Source of the DNA: Falsihalocynthiibacter arcticus
GTDB taxonomy: Bacteria > Pseudomonadota > Alphaproteobacteria > Rhodobacterales > Rhodobacteraceae
Direction of reading: 5' to 3'
Length of the DNA: 64,000 nucleotides
Assembly (NCBI RefSeq): GCF_000812665.2
Contig: NZ_CP014327.1
Coordinates: 3,873,501-3,937,500, forward strand
A program made the translations under genes and the position numbers. Below are positions 29,999 through 41,738 of the stretch, in pieces. Position 1 is the stretch's first letter; the number at the start of each line of letters is the position of its first letter. The notes under the pieces are model-generated. The model was not told the DNA's origin, made no database searches, and saw only the letters and a list, made by a program, of their open reading frames with translations.

Positions 29999-30706
29999 AT
30001 GTCGCGAACGTCCCTTACCGAGACTATCTGCTTGAGCGCATTGCCCCCCAACAGTGTCACCCGGTACATCAACGTTGTCAGGGCGGTGGTGAACCATGCT
30101 ATTCAGGAGCGTGGGATTGCAGCGATCAACCCCTTCCACAACTTGAAGGTTAAAGGCGCAGGACAGCCAGCCAAGGACCGCCTCCCTCTGTCAGCTGAGG
30201 AAGCAGAAGGTGGTTCGGCAAGTATGGGCAGCCAAGAGGACCATCAGGCCATCTATCTGACCCTCTGGGGCACAAGAGCACGGGTGAATGAGGTCACAGG
30301 GATTGTGGTTGACGACATTGATCTGTAACATCGCAACCTGAGCATCCGACCGAACAGCATCAGAGCGCTAAAAACCGCCTCAAGTGAACGGCTCATCCCC
30401 CTGTCATCCAGGGCCGTGGAAGCCCCCACAAACTATGCTCTGGCTAGGGAGGGTGGTAATCCTGTCTTCCCCCGCTACGGTCGCCCCGACGGCAATACAG
30501 CCGCATCAGCAGCCATGATGAAGAAACTGCGGAAACAGATCACCGACCCCAAGAAATCCCTGCACAGTCTGCGCCATAAGAAGAAGGATGGCCTGCGCAA
30601 TGTTGGCTGTCCCGAAGAAATCAGCAAGGTGATCCTTGGTCATAGCAGCCAGGAAGCCGCCGCGCGGCATGGCGTGGCGGATCGCCTAGAGGTTCTTAGA
30701 GAGTGA
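29999..30706 (+). pseudogene. Phage-type tyrosine recombinase (integrase), inactive
   Basis: One continuous frame interrupted by a single TAA at 30326-30328. The N-terminal part (SVTRYINVVRAVVNHAIQER, then GIAAINPFHNL) is the core-binding domain. The catalytic part has HSLRH with the His and Arg, and GHSSQEAAARHGV. The second catalytic His is present but the usual YG after AxR is HG, so the tyrosine region has also decayed. After the stop the frame reads HRNLSIRPNSIRALKT, the normal continuation. The 5' end before 29999 is unclear. Confidence 0.82.
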
Positions 30707-32114
30707 ATGGTAAAATCGCACCAATAGGCTTGAGGCGGAGGCAACCGATGTGATGAAACCGGTATTCGAGGAGCGCGTAGGGCTTGTTCCAGAGGTATCG
30801 GTTGAGGGCTCCTAAATATCAGCAGGTATCCCTGTTCATTGATAAGTAGGTTTGGTGATCATAGGGCTAATCATCGATGGTTAGATATTATTTATAACTA
30901 TAAATCATATAGTTAAGAAAATATTACTCGGTGAAAAATGGGGTCCAATAGGATTTCCCATTAGATTAACAATAAGGACTCCCCCGCCTCATATATGGGA
31001 CCCGTATGGGATCAATGCAGACAATAGCTTCGCGGGTAACTATGGTCTGCTATGCGGACCTAGTTGCCGTTTACGGCATTTGCGCCAATGGCGGCTTCCA
31101 GAAAACTAAGCGTTCAACAAACGTCGTTTTTGGAAGGCGTTATTGCTTGAGCAGTGAATGGCTTCTATTACACGTAGACCATGGTGAGAAAAGTCATCTC
31201 TGACCTTCAAAGGACTTGCTTTCGTGGTGGCAACAGCAGTAGGTGCCTTATTCTTTCGAGGGCCTAGTTCGTATGACAAAGCGCAATAGATTGGCGAAAT
31301 AATTAAAAAAGATAGATTTTTATTGGAACTGTAAAGTCTCCGGTCTCTTCGCAATTGCGACGGCTATTTCGCTCGTCATGTGGCACTATCAATGGGTAAC
31401 AGACGATTTATACCCACAGCTAGTATTGTTTATTTTTGGTCTATTTTTTTTCACTCGGTTTTTTATCCCCGTCATTTTTACTTTTATTTATAAATATACC
31501 TCAGGAAGGCTAAAGGCCGGAACGGATCGTCATCCTTTATCTGTGTTTTTCATAATTGACTGGACGTGAAGTGGTACCGGCCCGTGTGGAATGTTGTTCT
31601 TCGCTAATGGCCTCAAAAAGTGGCCATTGGGAAATTGAATTGGCGGTCCCGGAAGCATACTCCTTCCACATGGCTAACGCCAATTTGGACACGAACCGGC
31701 TATTTGCCGCGCGTTAGATAAACGAATTTAACGCGCGGGAATGCGGACAAAACCTTACGCCCTCAACTCCAATTCGATCGTCAGTACCGTCAGCGGCACT
31801 TGGTTTATTCGATTGTAGAGCGGACATTGATGCCTTGTACAGCATCCTGTAAAATGGGCTCTAGGCTGCCATTCGCCGCACATCCCACGAATGACGGCAT
31901 GGCACTTGGGCATCGCAACCCCTGACAGATTCCCTTGAAAACTTAGCAACATCAAGCTTCTATATAACAACCTAATGGAGATTTATATAGATACTCTCGA
32001 CCTTTACGCTACTCACCCTAAGAATCACTGCCTTCCAACTTGGCCTCAATTGGGGTCTCAAGACCAAAACCGACAATCGAATAAGTGTACCAAAAATCCT
32101 GGTGGGAGCCTTGA
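30707..32114. other. Gene-poor AT-rich region with one strong hairpin
   Basis: About 1.4 kb without a confident gene. It is markedly AT-rich around 30840-30970 and 31260-31560. A perfect 10-bp hairpin lies at 31707-31716 and 31729-31738 (CCGCGCGTTA and its complement). One possible small membrane protein lies at 31378-31569. The composition suggests transferred or decaying DNA. Confidence 0.5.
31378..31569 (+). CDS. Possible small membrane protein
   Basis: A 63-residue frame with one long hydrophobic stretch (LVLFIFGLFFFTRFFIPVIF). The same frame is open back to about 31294 and contains another hydrophobic segment (GLFAIATAISLVM), which suggests the annotated ATG is not the original start and that the gene may be 5'-truncated. 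No family recognised, no clear ribosome site. Confidence 0.3.
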   Translation: MWHYQWVTDDLYPQLVLFIFGLFFFTRFFIPVIFTFIYKYTSGRLKAGTDRHPLSVFFIIDWT

Positions 32115-32947
32115 TTGTATTGGCGGGACTATCTTATCGGCTGTCAGGACAGCGCTGTGATGGCAATCCATGATTGCGACATCCTGACATATACAAACGA
32201 ATTGCTTGCGCGGCTGATCTATCCGGTGGCCAACGTGAATTTCCCCTATCAACTTGCCAAAGGCCTGTATGCACGCGTCGGACAGGAGCAGTTGAATGGA
32301 CGTGTATCCCGTTTGCTGGTCAGTCCACTGTTGATTGCCCTCAAGAAAGTTGTCGGAGACCGCGATTACATCGATTACCTGCGCAGCTTTCGCTATCCAC
32401 TGTCCGGTGAATTCGCCATGCACACAACGATGCTACCCGATCTACGGATACCTTCAGATTGGGGTCTGGAAATCGGTATTCTATCCGAAGCTTGGCGCAA
32501 TCTGGCCCCACAAGCGGTCTGTCAGGTGGAAATCGCGGATCAATACGATCACAAGCATCAGGTGCTGAGTGAAGATGACGCCAATGCCGGTTTGAGTTGT
32601 ATGTCTACCGACATTTGCAAAGCGATTTTCCGGAAACTCGCGGCCGATGGCACGGTCTTTACCCCGAATGTCTTCCGTACCCTCAAAGCTACGTACTACC
32701 GCTGTGCGCTTGATGTACTGGAATCCTATTATAATGACGCTAAAATGAATGGTCTCAGCATTGACCGCCACAAAGAAGAACGCGCGATCGAGCTTTTTGC
32801 GGAAAACATCATGCGTGCTGGCCAATTCTTTTTGGACCACCCGCACGAGACACCGTTTATCCCAACATGGAACCGCATCCACTCGGCTGATCCCAGCTTT
32901 CTTGCCGAACTGCGTAGCGCCGTCGCCGCCGATGAAGCGGAATTTGT

Positions 32948-32951
<4 letters not shown>
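32115..32951 (+). pseudogene. GpgS-like glycosyltransferase, 5'-truncated
   Basis: Only the C-terminal two thirds (about 275 residues) of a glucosyl-3-phosphoglycerate synthase-like GT-A enzyme remain. It starts abruptly at DYLIGCQDSAVMAIHDCDIL, which contains the metal-binding HDCD motif. It continues with LARLIYPVANVNFPYQLAKG and the conserved DWGLEIGILSEAW. The N-terminal nucleotide-binding half, normally about 120 residues, is missing and no start codon with a ribosome site is present. It is convergent with, and overlaps by 4 bases, a GH13 sugar phosphorylase that usually accompanies such enzymes in glucosylglycerate metabolism. Confidence 0.75.
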
Positions 32952-34501
<1,550 letters not shown>

Positions 34502-35040
34502 GCTGGACGGAATAGCGCTATCAATGTCGGGATAAATCTGTCCGAGAAGGTTCGCTATTTTTGGGCCGATTGAACGCGCTGGATCTTTCGTTGAAGCTCA
34601 ACTCACATTTTTGGGCTGGGTCACTTTTCCTAACATGCCGTGCTCCGCGTCGCTAGATCATGCCGCCCTTGAGACTTAAAAGACGTTGAGAATTTGTATC
34701 ATCCTGAAAAACTGGCAGTCCGCCGTGGGCACAGCCTATTGTTTAAGCATGACGTTCAAGATCGGTAATCCGGCATCTACGTCGCAGGTCCAGAGTTCTT
34801 TTCCGTGATGAAGTCTATTGTAAGGAAAATTTGTGAGCCCATTTTGTCAGTTCGTTAGCGTGGCACGAAAACGGGGCAGGTCCATTACCAGAAAACAGCC
34901 GTATTGACTGCTTCGGGTGCAAAATACGACAACCATCGATAAGTATGTTGCGTCGACTCGCGCATGTAGACGAAGATAGGATATATTTTTTGGTGTTCCT
35001 CCCTGTTGGCAGACACGCTTCTGAGCATTTTAGGTAATTT
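34502..35040. other. Intergenic region between phosphorylase and methyltransferase
   Basis: The first 100 bases still encode phosphorylase-like residues on the minus strand, up to a TGA. The remainder shows no gene. It ends with the methyltransferase ribosome site AGGTAA. Confidence 0.5.
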
Positions 35041-35868
35041 ATGCCCGACCCATTTGAAGACGTTGATGCGGCCTCTCCCGAGATGATTGAAATCATCGCA
35101 GCCGCCTTGGAAACGAGAGCAGAAGATTCGAGTATGCTCCCGGTACTTGACGCATACCTCGATGCTTTGAAAGTGCCAGACGGAGGCCAAATAGTCGATA
35201 TTGGATCAGGTACCGGCGGTATAGCCCGACGGATTGCAGATCGATTTCCAGCCTGTTCGATTTTAGGAGTAGAGCCTTCCACGGCATTGACAAATAAGGC
35301 AAAAGAACTGGCAGGAAATCGACCCAACCTGACGTTTTCAATCGGCAATGGAGCAAACCTCGCTCTTGACGCAGCCTGCGCCGATGTTGTCATCCTGCAT
35401 ACTGTTTTGTCGCATGTACCAGACCCTAAGCCACTTGTCGCTGAGGCAACGCGTATCCTGCAACCTGGTGGCACTCTTGTAATTTGCGACGCTGATTTTT
35501 CCAAGGCAATGATGGGGGTCGTTCCAGGCGACCCGTTAGGAAGTTGCGCTGACGCATTTGTTGATGGATCAGTGACCGATGCGTGGATCGTGGGCAAGCT
35601 CAAGCCATTGGTTAAGGATTTTGGGCTAACCGTCAAGGATTTCAATATTCTGAACCGCGTTATTACGTCGGGGATGGGCGCATTGGTGTGGGTCCGGATG
35701 TCCAGTACGCGCTTGGTTTCATCGGGGGTTATCGGGCAGCCTCTCGCTGACGCATTGGAAGCCGAGTATCTCAGAAGAGCTGAGGCAGGACTACTGTATG
35801 GTTTTTTGCCGTTTGTCACTCTTATTGCAATTAAGCCCGAAATATCGCTGGAGAGTGTAATTGACTGA
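35041..35868 (+). CDS. Class I SAM-dependent methyltransferase
   Basis: A 275-residue methyltransferase. Motif I for S-adenosylmethionine binding is IVDIGSGTGGIARRIA (about residues 51-66). The acidic end of strand 2 is in LGVEPS. Motif IV-like ADVVILHTVLSHVPD and motif VI LQPGGTLVICD follow. The architecture matches UbiE/Methyltransf_11/25-type enzymes; the substrate is unknown. Its stop overlaps the TTG of a broken acetyltransferase gene (TTGACTGA), so the two were coupled. Confidence 0.87.
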   Translation: MPDPFEDVDAASPEMIEIIAAALETRAEDSSMLPVLDAYLDALKVPDGGQIVDIGSGTGGIARRIADRFPACSILGVEPSTALTNKAKELAGNRPNLTFSIGNGANLALDAACADVVILHTVLSHVPDPKPLVAEATRILQPGGTLVICDADFSKAMMGVVPGDPLGSCADAFVDGSVTDAWIVGKLKPLVKDFGLTVKDFNILNRVITSGMGALVWVRMSSTRLVSSGVIGQPLADALEAEYLRRAEAGLLYGFLPFVTLIAIKPEISLESVID

Positions 35869-36090
35869 AGTCACAATACGAATGGCCAATACTGATGGCG
35901 ATGTTGAAATTGCGCGGGCGTTATGCCCAGAGTGGTTGGATTGGCATTGGAATGCAATCCGATGGACCCCGACAAATTCCAATTGATCCTCAATGACATG
36001 CTGAAACTGCACGCAAGGCCGCATGGTGGTATCCTCATAACTTCAGTGGAGGGACAACCGGCCGGTTGCGTAATGTACAATGAGGCCTAG
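35861..36090 (+). pseudogene. GNAT-like acetyltransferase remnant
   Basis: TTG at 35861 opens LTEVTIRMANTDGDVEIARA to WLDWHWNAIR. After that the sense continues one frame over as DPDKFQLILNDMLKLHARPH and ILITSVEGQPAGCVMYNEA, ending at TAG 36088-36090. The tail resembles the central strands of GNAT N-acetyltransferases, where acetyl-CoA is bound. It is frameshifted and lacks the C-terminal half because IS DNA begins immediately after. Confidence 0.6.
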
Positions 36091-36151
36091 ATTATCATCG
36101 AACGCTGGAGGAAACACTGGAGTGCCCCCATCGGGTGGTCCAGTTTGAATG

Positions 36152-37018
36152 TTAGTGCATGGTCGGCCTCTGGTCTATCGGCATTATGCTTTCTGGCGCG
36201 GGCGGACGGTAGCGCAGCGCGCTATGAGGTCTGACTGTGTTGAAGCGGTGCCGCCAACGCTCGATCAGGATCTGAGCTTCGCGTAACGTATAGAATACCT
36301 CGCCGTTAAGCAGCTCGTCGCGGAAGCGGGAATTGAAACTCTCACAGTAGCCGTTTTCCCATGGTGATCCTGGAGCGATGAACGCGGTTTTGGCACCAAC
36401 GGCCCCAATCCAAGCACGCACCTTCTTGGCGATAAATTCCGCGCCATTGTCCGATCTTATGAACTCGGGCGGGCCTCGAAGGATGAAGAGATCGGTCAAA
36501 GCATCGACCACATCCGTTGAATTGAGCCTGCGTTTAACCCTAATCACCAGCGCCTCTCTCGTGAACTCATCAATGATATTCAGCGTGCGAAAGACACGCC
36601 CGTCATGAGTGCGATCCTGAACGAAGTCGTAGGACCAAACATGGTTTGGTCGCTCGGCCCGCAATCGCACGCAGGAGCCGTCGTTCAGCCAAAGCCGACC
36701 CTTCTTGGGCTGTTTTTGTGGGACTTTAAGCCCCTCCCGTCGCCAAATTCGTTCTACGCGCTTATGATTTACGTGCCAGCCGCTGTTATTCAGCATACCC
36801 GTCGTCATTGTCGCTCGGACCAATGGCGCAACAATGACGACCATACGATAGCCGTATCGTCCGAACTCTTTCGTCAGCGCGATAATATCCTCGGTCAATC
36901 GCTCTTCATCAGGCAAGCCACATGGCACCTTGCGCTGCGTAGAACGATGTTGGCCGAGTGTGCGGCAGACCCTGCGCTCAGATACGCAGAGGGTTTGCCG
37001 CACATGATCAATGCACAA
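36152..37018 (-). CDS. IS3-family transposase orfB
   Basis: A 288-residue catalytic subunit. HTH_21-like N-terminal part, then the rve integrase core with DDE residues in WSYDFVQDRTHDG, FIRSDNGAEFIAKK and SPWENGYCESFNSRFRDEL. The C-terminus FNTVRPHSALRYRPPAPE is typical. The frame opens with TTG at 37018. In intact elements it is made by frameshift from orfA, which is broken here. Confidence 0.85.
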   Translation of the reverse strand: MCIDHVRQTLCVSERRVCRTLGQHRSTQRKVPCGLPDEERLTEDIIALTKEFGRYGYRMVVIVAPLVRATMTTGMLNNSGWHVNHKRVERIWRREGLKVPQKQPKKGRLWLNDGSCVRLRAERPNHVWSYDFVQDRTHDGRVFRTLNIIDEFTREALVIRVKRRLNSTDVVDALTDLFILRGPPEFIRSDNGAEFIAKKVRAWIGAVGAKTAFIAPGSPWENGYCESFNSRFRDELLNGEVFYTLREAQILIERWRHRFNTVRPHSALRYRPPAPESIMPIDQRPTMH

Positions 37019-37035
37019 ACGGCGACGGGAAGGGC

Positions 37036-37314
37036 TTAGAGGTTTCCCCGTGCGGCCTCGGTGAGGATCATCTTGTCCAAGGACAGATCTGCCACGACGC
37101 GCTTGAGACGTTGGTTTTCAGTCTCAAGCTCCTTCAGCCGTTTGAGTTGATCACGGCTCATGCCCCCATATTCCTTGCGCCAGCGATAGTAAGTCTGAAT
37201 GGTAACGCCGATTTATCGAACGGCCTCGGAAACTGACTTTCCCTGCCCTTGTAAAACTTCAACCTGCCGAAGCTTCAGCACAATATCTTCCGGCTTTTCT
37301 CGTTTTCCAGCCAT
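37036..37314 (-). pseudogene. IS3 orfA with in-frame TAA
   Basis: Starts MAGKREKPEDIVLKLRQVEV at 37314. Codon 34 is TAA (GTT CGA TAA ATC), where the family has an HTH residue. The frame then continues IGVTIQTYYRWRKEYGG and a leucine-zipper-like LKELETENQRLKRVVADL to the stop at 37036-37038. Without orfA the element is probably immobile. Confidence 0.85.
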
Positions 37315-37479
37315 CGTTTAGTCCTCCTAAAAACGGGATAATCATATCCCAATTGGTGGACCACTTCACTGGGGGCATTCCAACACTACAACACCAAACG
37401 ACGACACAGTGCATTGGGCTACCGCCCACCAGCGCTAGAGGCCGTCATCCCAGTGGACCAAAGGCCAAGTATGCACTAA

Positions 37480-38213
37480 CTTTCGACCTGGACCACTCAA
37501 GTGGGGCTGCTCAAAACGGCTTGCGTAATATGCGACAACCTTCAGCTACGGGAACTCTGACTTCTCGGTGGATTTTGCCCGGTCAAATGCGCTTGAGCGT
37601 GCGTGGATGTGTACAGTGCAAGGGGGGCGTTGTGCATCTTATAGCGCTAACCGTCGATGACATCTCACACCAATTAAGCACCCTGGGTCACCAGATGGAG
37701 GAAGCTATCGGAAACATCCAACTCCGCGCCATGCACCCCCGAGATCAGGCCAAGCTGTTGTTTCCGAGTAGGGATTTCCATTAAAGCTCCCGTAAGCCAG
37801 TACAAAATCTGCCATAACTTGCATAATTCATTCCCTCCATTGTTAGATCAGAATTTGCGTTTTCCACAGCAACAAGAGCGTTCAGAACACGGTGCTGTTG
37901 TGTAACTCATTCTGGAGGCAAGCCTTCCCTTCAATTGGGGCGATTTCAAAGTGACATTTACGACTCTATGGCTTGTTTCTCCCAAGTGCGAGAAAGAGCT
38001 GGGAGCAGACTGGTTTCAAACCAAGCCAGCTTAGGCCTTGACCTGATCAACGAAGTGATACGCGCTCGGGGCATCCGCACGCACTCCGAAAACCCTTATC
38101 GGCATTGCTTGCGACCCACGGAACAGGCTCAAATGAAATATCGCCACCGACCTTTTCAGCAACCACTTTCAACACTATCTCTTTAGAAAGCCACATCACC
38201 AAAGGAAAGAAAT
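37480..38213. other. Intergenic region with IS3 remnant end, no gene
   Basis: The first 30 bases are the end of the old IS3. An open frame at 37610-37784 (GVVHLIALTVDDISHQLSTL...) has no recognisable domain or ribosome site. The end contains the AAAGGAAA ribosome site of the SIMPL gene. Confidence 0.4.
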
Positions 38214-38930
38214 ATGAAGAAGCCATTTATGATTAGCGCAACGTTTTTTGCGCTCGCAATGCCCCTTGCAGCCCTAGCTTCTGAGGATCTCGACATTGAT
38301 GCCGGCACACTCACCGTGACCGGAGAAGCAATCCAAGTCGTCGAAAATACCGCGGCGCAAGTTACCTTTGGTGTGCAAACCAATGGAGTCACCTCCTCAG
38401 AGGTCGTTCAGGCCAATACGGATCTTTTGGCTACCGTCTTTGCAAAGGTGCAAGGTCTTGGGGTAGATATCTCGGACTTCGAAACCGACAACATATCTCT
38501 GCGCCAAACCGCAAACCAAGAGACCGGCGCTCTCACTGGATATGAGATGAACAATAGCGTTCATATTTATGTTAGTGACATCAATATCCTGGGCGATGTG
38601 ATGACTGCTGCGACAAATGCGGGTGTTAACCGCATCGACTCAGTGCAGATGGTGCCTCAAAAAGGGACCGTTGATATGGATAAACTTCGGATCGGAGCCG
38701 CAGCGGATGCCATTTCACAAGCGCGCCTTTATACAGAAGCGCTTGGACTTGAAATCATCGGCATCCAGTCAGTAATTGAGCCAAATGACGGAAATTATCC
38801 TGTGCCCATGCGCTCCATATTGAAGTCGGACGCCATGGAATCCATGCCCGTCGCTGGAGGAAGTTCGGATTTTTCGTCCCGTCTAAATGTGACTTACTTC
38901 GTCAAAATCGCCGACGAACCCAAACTTTAA
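38214..38930 (+). CDS. SIMPL (DUF541) domain periplasmic protein
   Basis: A 238-residue secreted protein with a signal peptide (MKKPFMISATFFALAMPLAALA). The SIMPL domain fills the mature part, with LTVTGEAIQVVENTAAQVTF at its start and a C-terminal beta strand LNVTYFVKIADEP. Members such as YggE form ring-shaped oligomers in the envelope and are linked to oxidative stress, but the exact role is unclear. Good ribosome site AAAGGAAA. Confidence 0.88.
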   Translation: MKKPFMISATFFALAMPLAALASEDLDIDAGTLTVTGEAIQVVENTAAQVTFGVQTNGVTSSEVVQANTDLLATVFAKVQGLGVDISDFETDNISLRQTANQETGALTGYEMNNSVHIYVSDINILGDVMTAATNAGVNRIDSVQMVPQKGTVDMDKLRIGAAADAISQARLYTEALGLEIIGIQSVIEPNDGNYPVPMRSILKSDAMESMPVAGGSSDFSSRLNVTYFVKIADEPKL

Positions 38931-39062
38931 TCTAAACTGAAGAGAGATTATTGATTTAGTTACAGTACGTTACCCTGGTGTGAGGCAAGACCCAAAATAT
39001 TCTTGCCCCACCCGTCACACGCCACCTATCCTGAGGTATTAATTCACCTTAGGGAGAAAAAT

Positions 39063-40865
39063 ATGTTTCAACGAAAATGTTTGATAGCTACCGCGCTAGC
39101 AACTTTTATTTCCGGTCAAATCAACGCTCAAACGACTACGGATACGGTTGCTCCTGAGGCGGAGACGGAACTCACAGTCGTCTTTTCGGGGTTAAGCGAT
39201 GCTGCGGAAGCCGCGATAGCGACGAAGGCCAGCGGCGCCCCTGTTATTGCCGACGATTGGATGATTGCGGCGGCCAATCCTTTGGCCGTCGAGGCGGGTG
39301 CCGATGTGTTGCGCGACGGCGGTACTGCCGCTGATGCGTTGATCGCGGTCCAAACGGTTCTGGGATTGGTTGAACCTCAATCCTCGGGTCTTGGTGGCGG
39401 TGCTTTTCTTGTTTGGTACGATGCAAAGACGGGCAAACTCACAACACTCGACGGTCGGGAAACCGCACCCACGGCCGTTACGCCAACGGTTTTTCAGGAT
39501 GAAAACGGCGAACCGCTCAGCTTTTTTGATGCAGTGGTTGGTGGCCTTTCGGTTGGAACACCCGGCACGCCGCGCCTCATGGAAGAAGCACACCGTCGCT
39601 GGGGGCGCGCGAATTGGAGTGGTCTTTTCGATGCGGCCATCGACCATGCAATACAAGGGTTTGTTGTCTCCGAACGGATGGCATCCTCCATTGCAGATGA
39701 CGCCGAACGCCTGGGTCGGTTTGGCCCGACGGCGGATTATTTTGTCCCAAATGGCACCCCCCTTGTAGCCGGAACTACGATCACAAACCAAGCCTATGGC
39801 GATGTTCTTCGACAGATTGCTTTGCACGGTGCGGACGTAATGTATAGCGGCCCGATTGCAGAGGATATCGTGGAGGCCGTGCGTAATGCTGACGGTAACC
39901 CTGGATTGCTCGCCATGAGTGACCTCGAGGATTATCGTGTGATTGAGAGGCCAGCGGTCTGTGTTGCGTATCGCCAAAAGGATGTCTGCGGCATGGGGCC
40001 GCCCTCCTCTGGCGCGCTGACGGTTGGGCAAATTCTCGGCATGGCCGGACAATTCGATTTGCCAGCGCTTGGAGCGGAAAACCCCGAAAGTTGGCGCATT
40101 ATTGGCGACGCCTCGCGCCTCGCCTTTGCAGATCGGGGCCGTTACATGGCCGACAGCGATTTTGTTCCAATGCCGACAAAAGGTTTAGCTGACCCATTCT
40201 ATATTGAGGGGCGCGCCAACCAGATTGAAGCCACGGATAAAGCGCTGGAAACGGTTGCCCCTGGAGAGCCGGCGTGGGACCACGCCATGCTCTTGGCGGA
40301 CGACCAATCCATTGAACTGCCCTCCACGAGCCATATCTCAATCGTTGACAGCTATGGAAATGCGCTTTCGATGACCACAACGATTGAAAACGGCTTTGGC
40401 AGTCGCCTCTTTGTGCGCGGCTTCCTTCTGAACAATGAGCTGACGGATTTCAGCTTCCGAACCCATTCAGATGGGTTTCCGATCGCCAATCGGATCGAAC
40501 CGGGAAAGCGCCCAAGATCATCTATGGCGCCAACAATTGTCATGGAAAACGGCACGCCTGTCCTCGTTATCGGAAGTCCGGGCGGCAGCCGCATCATCGG
40601 TTACGTCGCGCAAGCGATCATCGCGCATGTGGATTGGGGCATGGATGTGCAACAAGCCGTTTCTATGCCTCATTTGGTGAATCGCTTTGGCACCTATGAT
40701 GTAGAAGAAGGCACCAGTGCCGTGGCACTTGTGGAACCGCTCACCTCCCTTGGCTTTGAAGTCGAAACCCGCGGACTGAACTCAGGACTACACGCGATTT
40801 CCATAGGTGATCAGCTGAAGGGTGGCGCAGATCCGCGCCGCGAAGGTATCGCACTCGGAGAATAG
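39063..40865 (+). CDS. ggt: Gamma-glutamyltransferase (Ntn-hydrolase)
   Basis: Periplasmic enzyme of 600 residues that removes the gamma-glutamyl group from glutathione and transfers it to water or amino acids. A signal peptide covers about residues 1-21 (ending NAQ). The family pattern GGTAADALIAVQTVLGLVEP is present, followed by SSGLGGGAFLVWYD. The autoprocessing site and nucleophile Thr lies in LPSTSHISIVDSYGNALSMT near residue 423, so the precursor is split into large and small subunits. PGGSRII follows. The ATG at 39063 with AGGGAGA upstream is preferred over 39003. Confidence 0.93.
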   Translation: MFQRKCLIATALATFISGQINAQTTTDTVAPEAETELTVVFSGLSDAAEAAIATKASGAPVIADDWMIAAANPLAVEAGADVLRDGGTAADALIAVQTVLGLVEPQSSGLGGGAFLVWYDAKTGKLTTLDGRETAPTAVTPTVFQDENGEPLSFFDAVVGGLSVGTPGTPRLMEEAHRRWGRANWSGLFDAAIDHAIQGFVVSERMASSIADDAERLGRFGPTADYFVPNGTPLVAGTTITNQAYGDVLRQIALHGADVMYSGPIAEDIVEAVRNADGNPGLLAMSDLEDYRVIERPAVCVAYRQKDVCGMGPPSSGALTVGQILGMAGQFDLPALGAENPESWRIIGDASRLAFADRGRYMADSDFVPMPTKGLADPFYIEGRANQIEATDKALETVAPGEPAWDHAMLLADDQSIELPSTSHISIVDSYGNALSMTTTIENGFGSRLFVRGFLLNNELTDFSFRTHSDGFPIANRIEPGKRPRSSMAPTIVMENGTPVLVIGSPGGSRIIGYVAQAIIAHVDWGMDVQQAVSMPHLVNRFGTYDVEEGTSAVALVEPLTSLGFEVETRGLNSGLHAISIGDQLKGGADPRREGIALGE

Positions 40866-41177
40866 GTAAATGCGCTGGCGTGGTCGATTGAACTGCGCCA
40901 GTTTCCACCGCGTGACACCTTATTTATTTCCATCAAGGGTTGCAGTACATCTTGCAAGTTTTCCGGACCCGATTGAGCGCACCAGCTTTGAAGAAACCGC
41001 ACTGACCCCGAATTCATTCAATCGCTGATTTACGACCAAACCTGCGGTGCAAAATAGAAAAAATTGACCCTGCGGATGATCGCTGCCACTGGATAGTGGC
41101 AGGCGCAAAGTCAGAATACTTAGAGATGCAAGGTATCGCAAATTCTAAATCTGTTCACATTCCGTGACCTGCGAAAT

Positions 41178-41372
41178 TTGGTCATATGGTTTTTGGTGAT
41201 CGCCGTCATCGTTGCCCTGTATGCTGATGAAACTGATCCTCTGCCATTAAATATTTCTATCAGACTTCTTATTGCCGCAGGCATAGTCACCTTTTTGAAC
41301 ATTCCATTGGTTAAGGCGATTGGGCGAGTTTACCTGAACACCACTCCGGATGACGGTGATCTGGAAGACTAA
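41178..41372 (+). CDS. Possible small two-helix membrane protein
   Basis: A 64-residue frame with two hydrophobic segments (VIWFLVIAVIVALYA and LLIAAGIVTFLNIPLV) and an acidic tail. It would begin with TTG. The same frame is open upstream to about 41125 (ILNLFTFRDLRNL), so the true start may be a rare codon or lost. Function unknown. Flanking DNA (40866-41177 and 41373-41738) shows no other gene. Confidence 0.4.
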   Translation: MVIWFLVIAVIVALYADETDPLPLNISIRLLIAAGIVTFLNIPLVKAIGRVYLNTTPDDGDLED

Positions 41373-41738
41373 ATCAACCAGGCATGTCGATCGCACCTAA
41401 AACTGCCCGCTAATATTCGAGCAACGCGATCCGCGGACCAAACCGCCGCACACCTGCAATGAACCTTCTGGTATCAATAGAGTCCAGCACTCACAGGTCT
41501 CGGGCATCATAATCGGTGACGCCAAACTTCTCTTACAGAATACTATGTTTTGGACAGGTTACATACGAAATGGTCTTCACGCTTTTCTCAGCCGTTTGCT
41601 CCGTTTCGGTCACAGGGCTGCTGTCTGCTTTGCCTTCAACATTCGAGGATGTTCGAAAATGGGATTTGGCAAACGGGCGTGCAGTTTCAGCCAGTCGCAG
41701 GGTGATTTTCGTGAAAGCTACCGAATTGGTATGTGCTT

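Larger units (their letters stand above)
36119..37381 (-). mobile_element. IS3-family element with 6-bp target duplication
   Basis: A 1263-bp element. The left end GGAGTGCCCCCA and the reverse-complemented right end GGAATGCCCCCA form the inverted repeat, each followed by GTGGTCCA-type sequence. Direct repeats AACACT flank it (36113-36118 and 37382-37387). It carries orfA with a stop codon and an open orfB on the minus strand. Confidence 0.85.
36091..37479 (+). pseudogene. IS3 orfB C-terminal remnant, split by another IS3
   Basis: Joining 36091-36118 to 37388-37479 (one copy of AACACT kept) gives IIIERWRKHYNTKRRHSALG and YRPPALEAVIPVDQRPSMH-stop, the standard C-terminus of IS3 transposases. 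It is the last 39 residues of an older plus-strand IS3 into which a second IS3 (minus strand) was inserted. A terminal-repeat-like GGACCACTC lies shortly after (about 37491). Confidence 0.8.

Noticed and set aside
31755-31970. Minus-strand frame with a possible OsmC-like end
   Set aside because: The resemblance is short and could equally be chance. No start, ribosome site or conserved Cys pair in context.
34815-35819. A 334-codon minus-strand open frame
   Set aside because: It lies opposite the clear SAM-dependent methyltransferase, has no recognisable domain and is Ser/Thr/Pro-rich as antisense frames often are.
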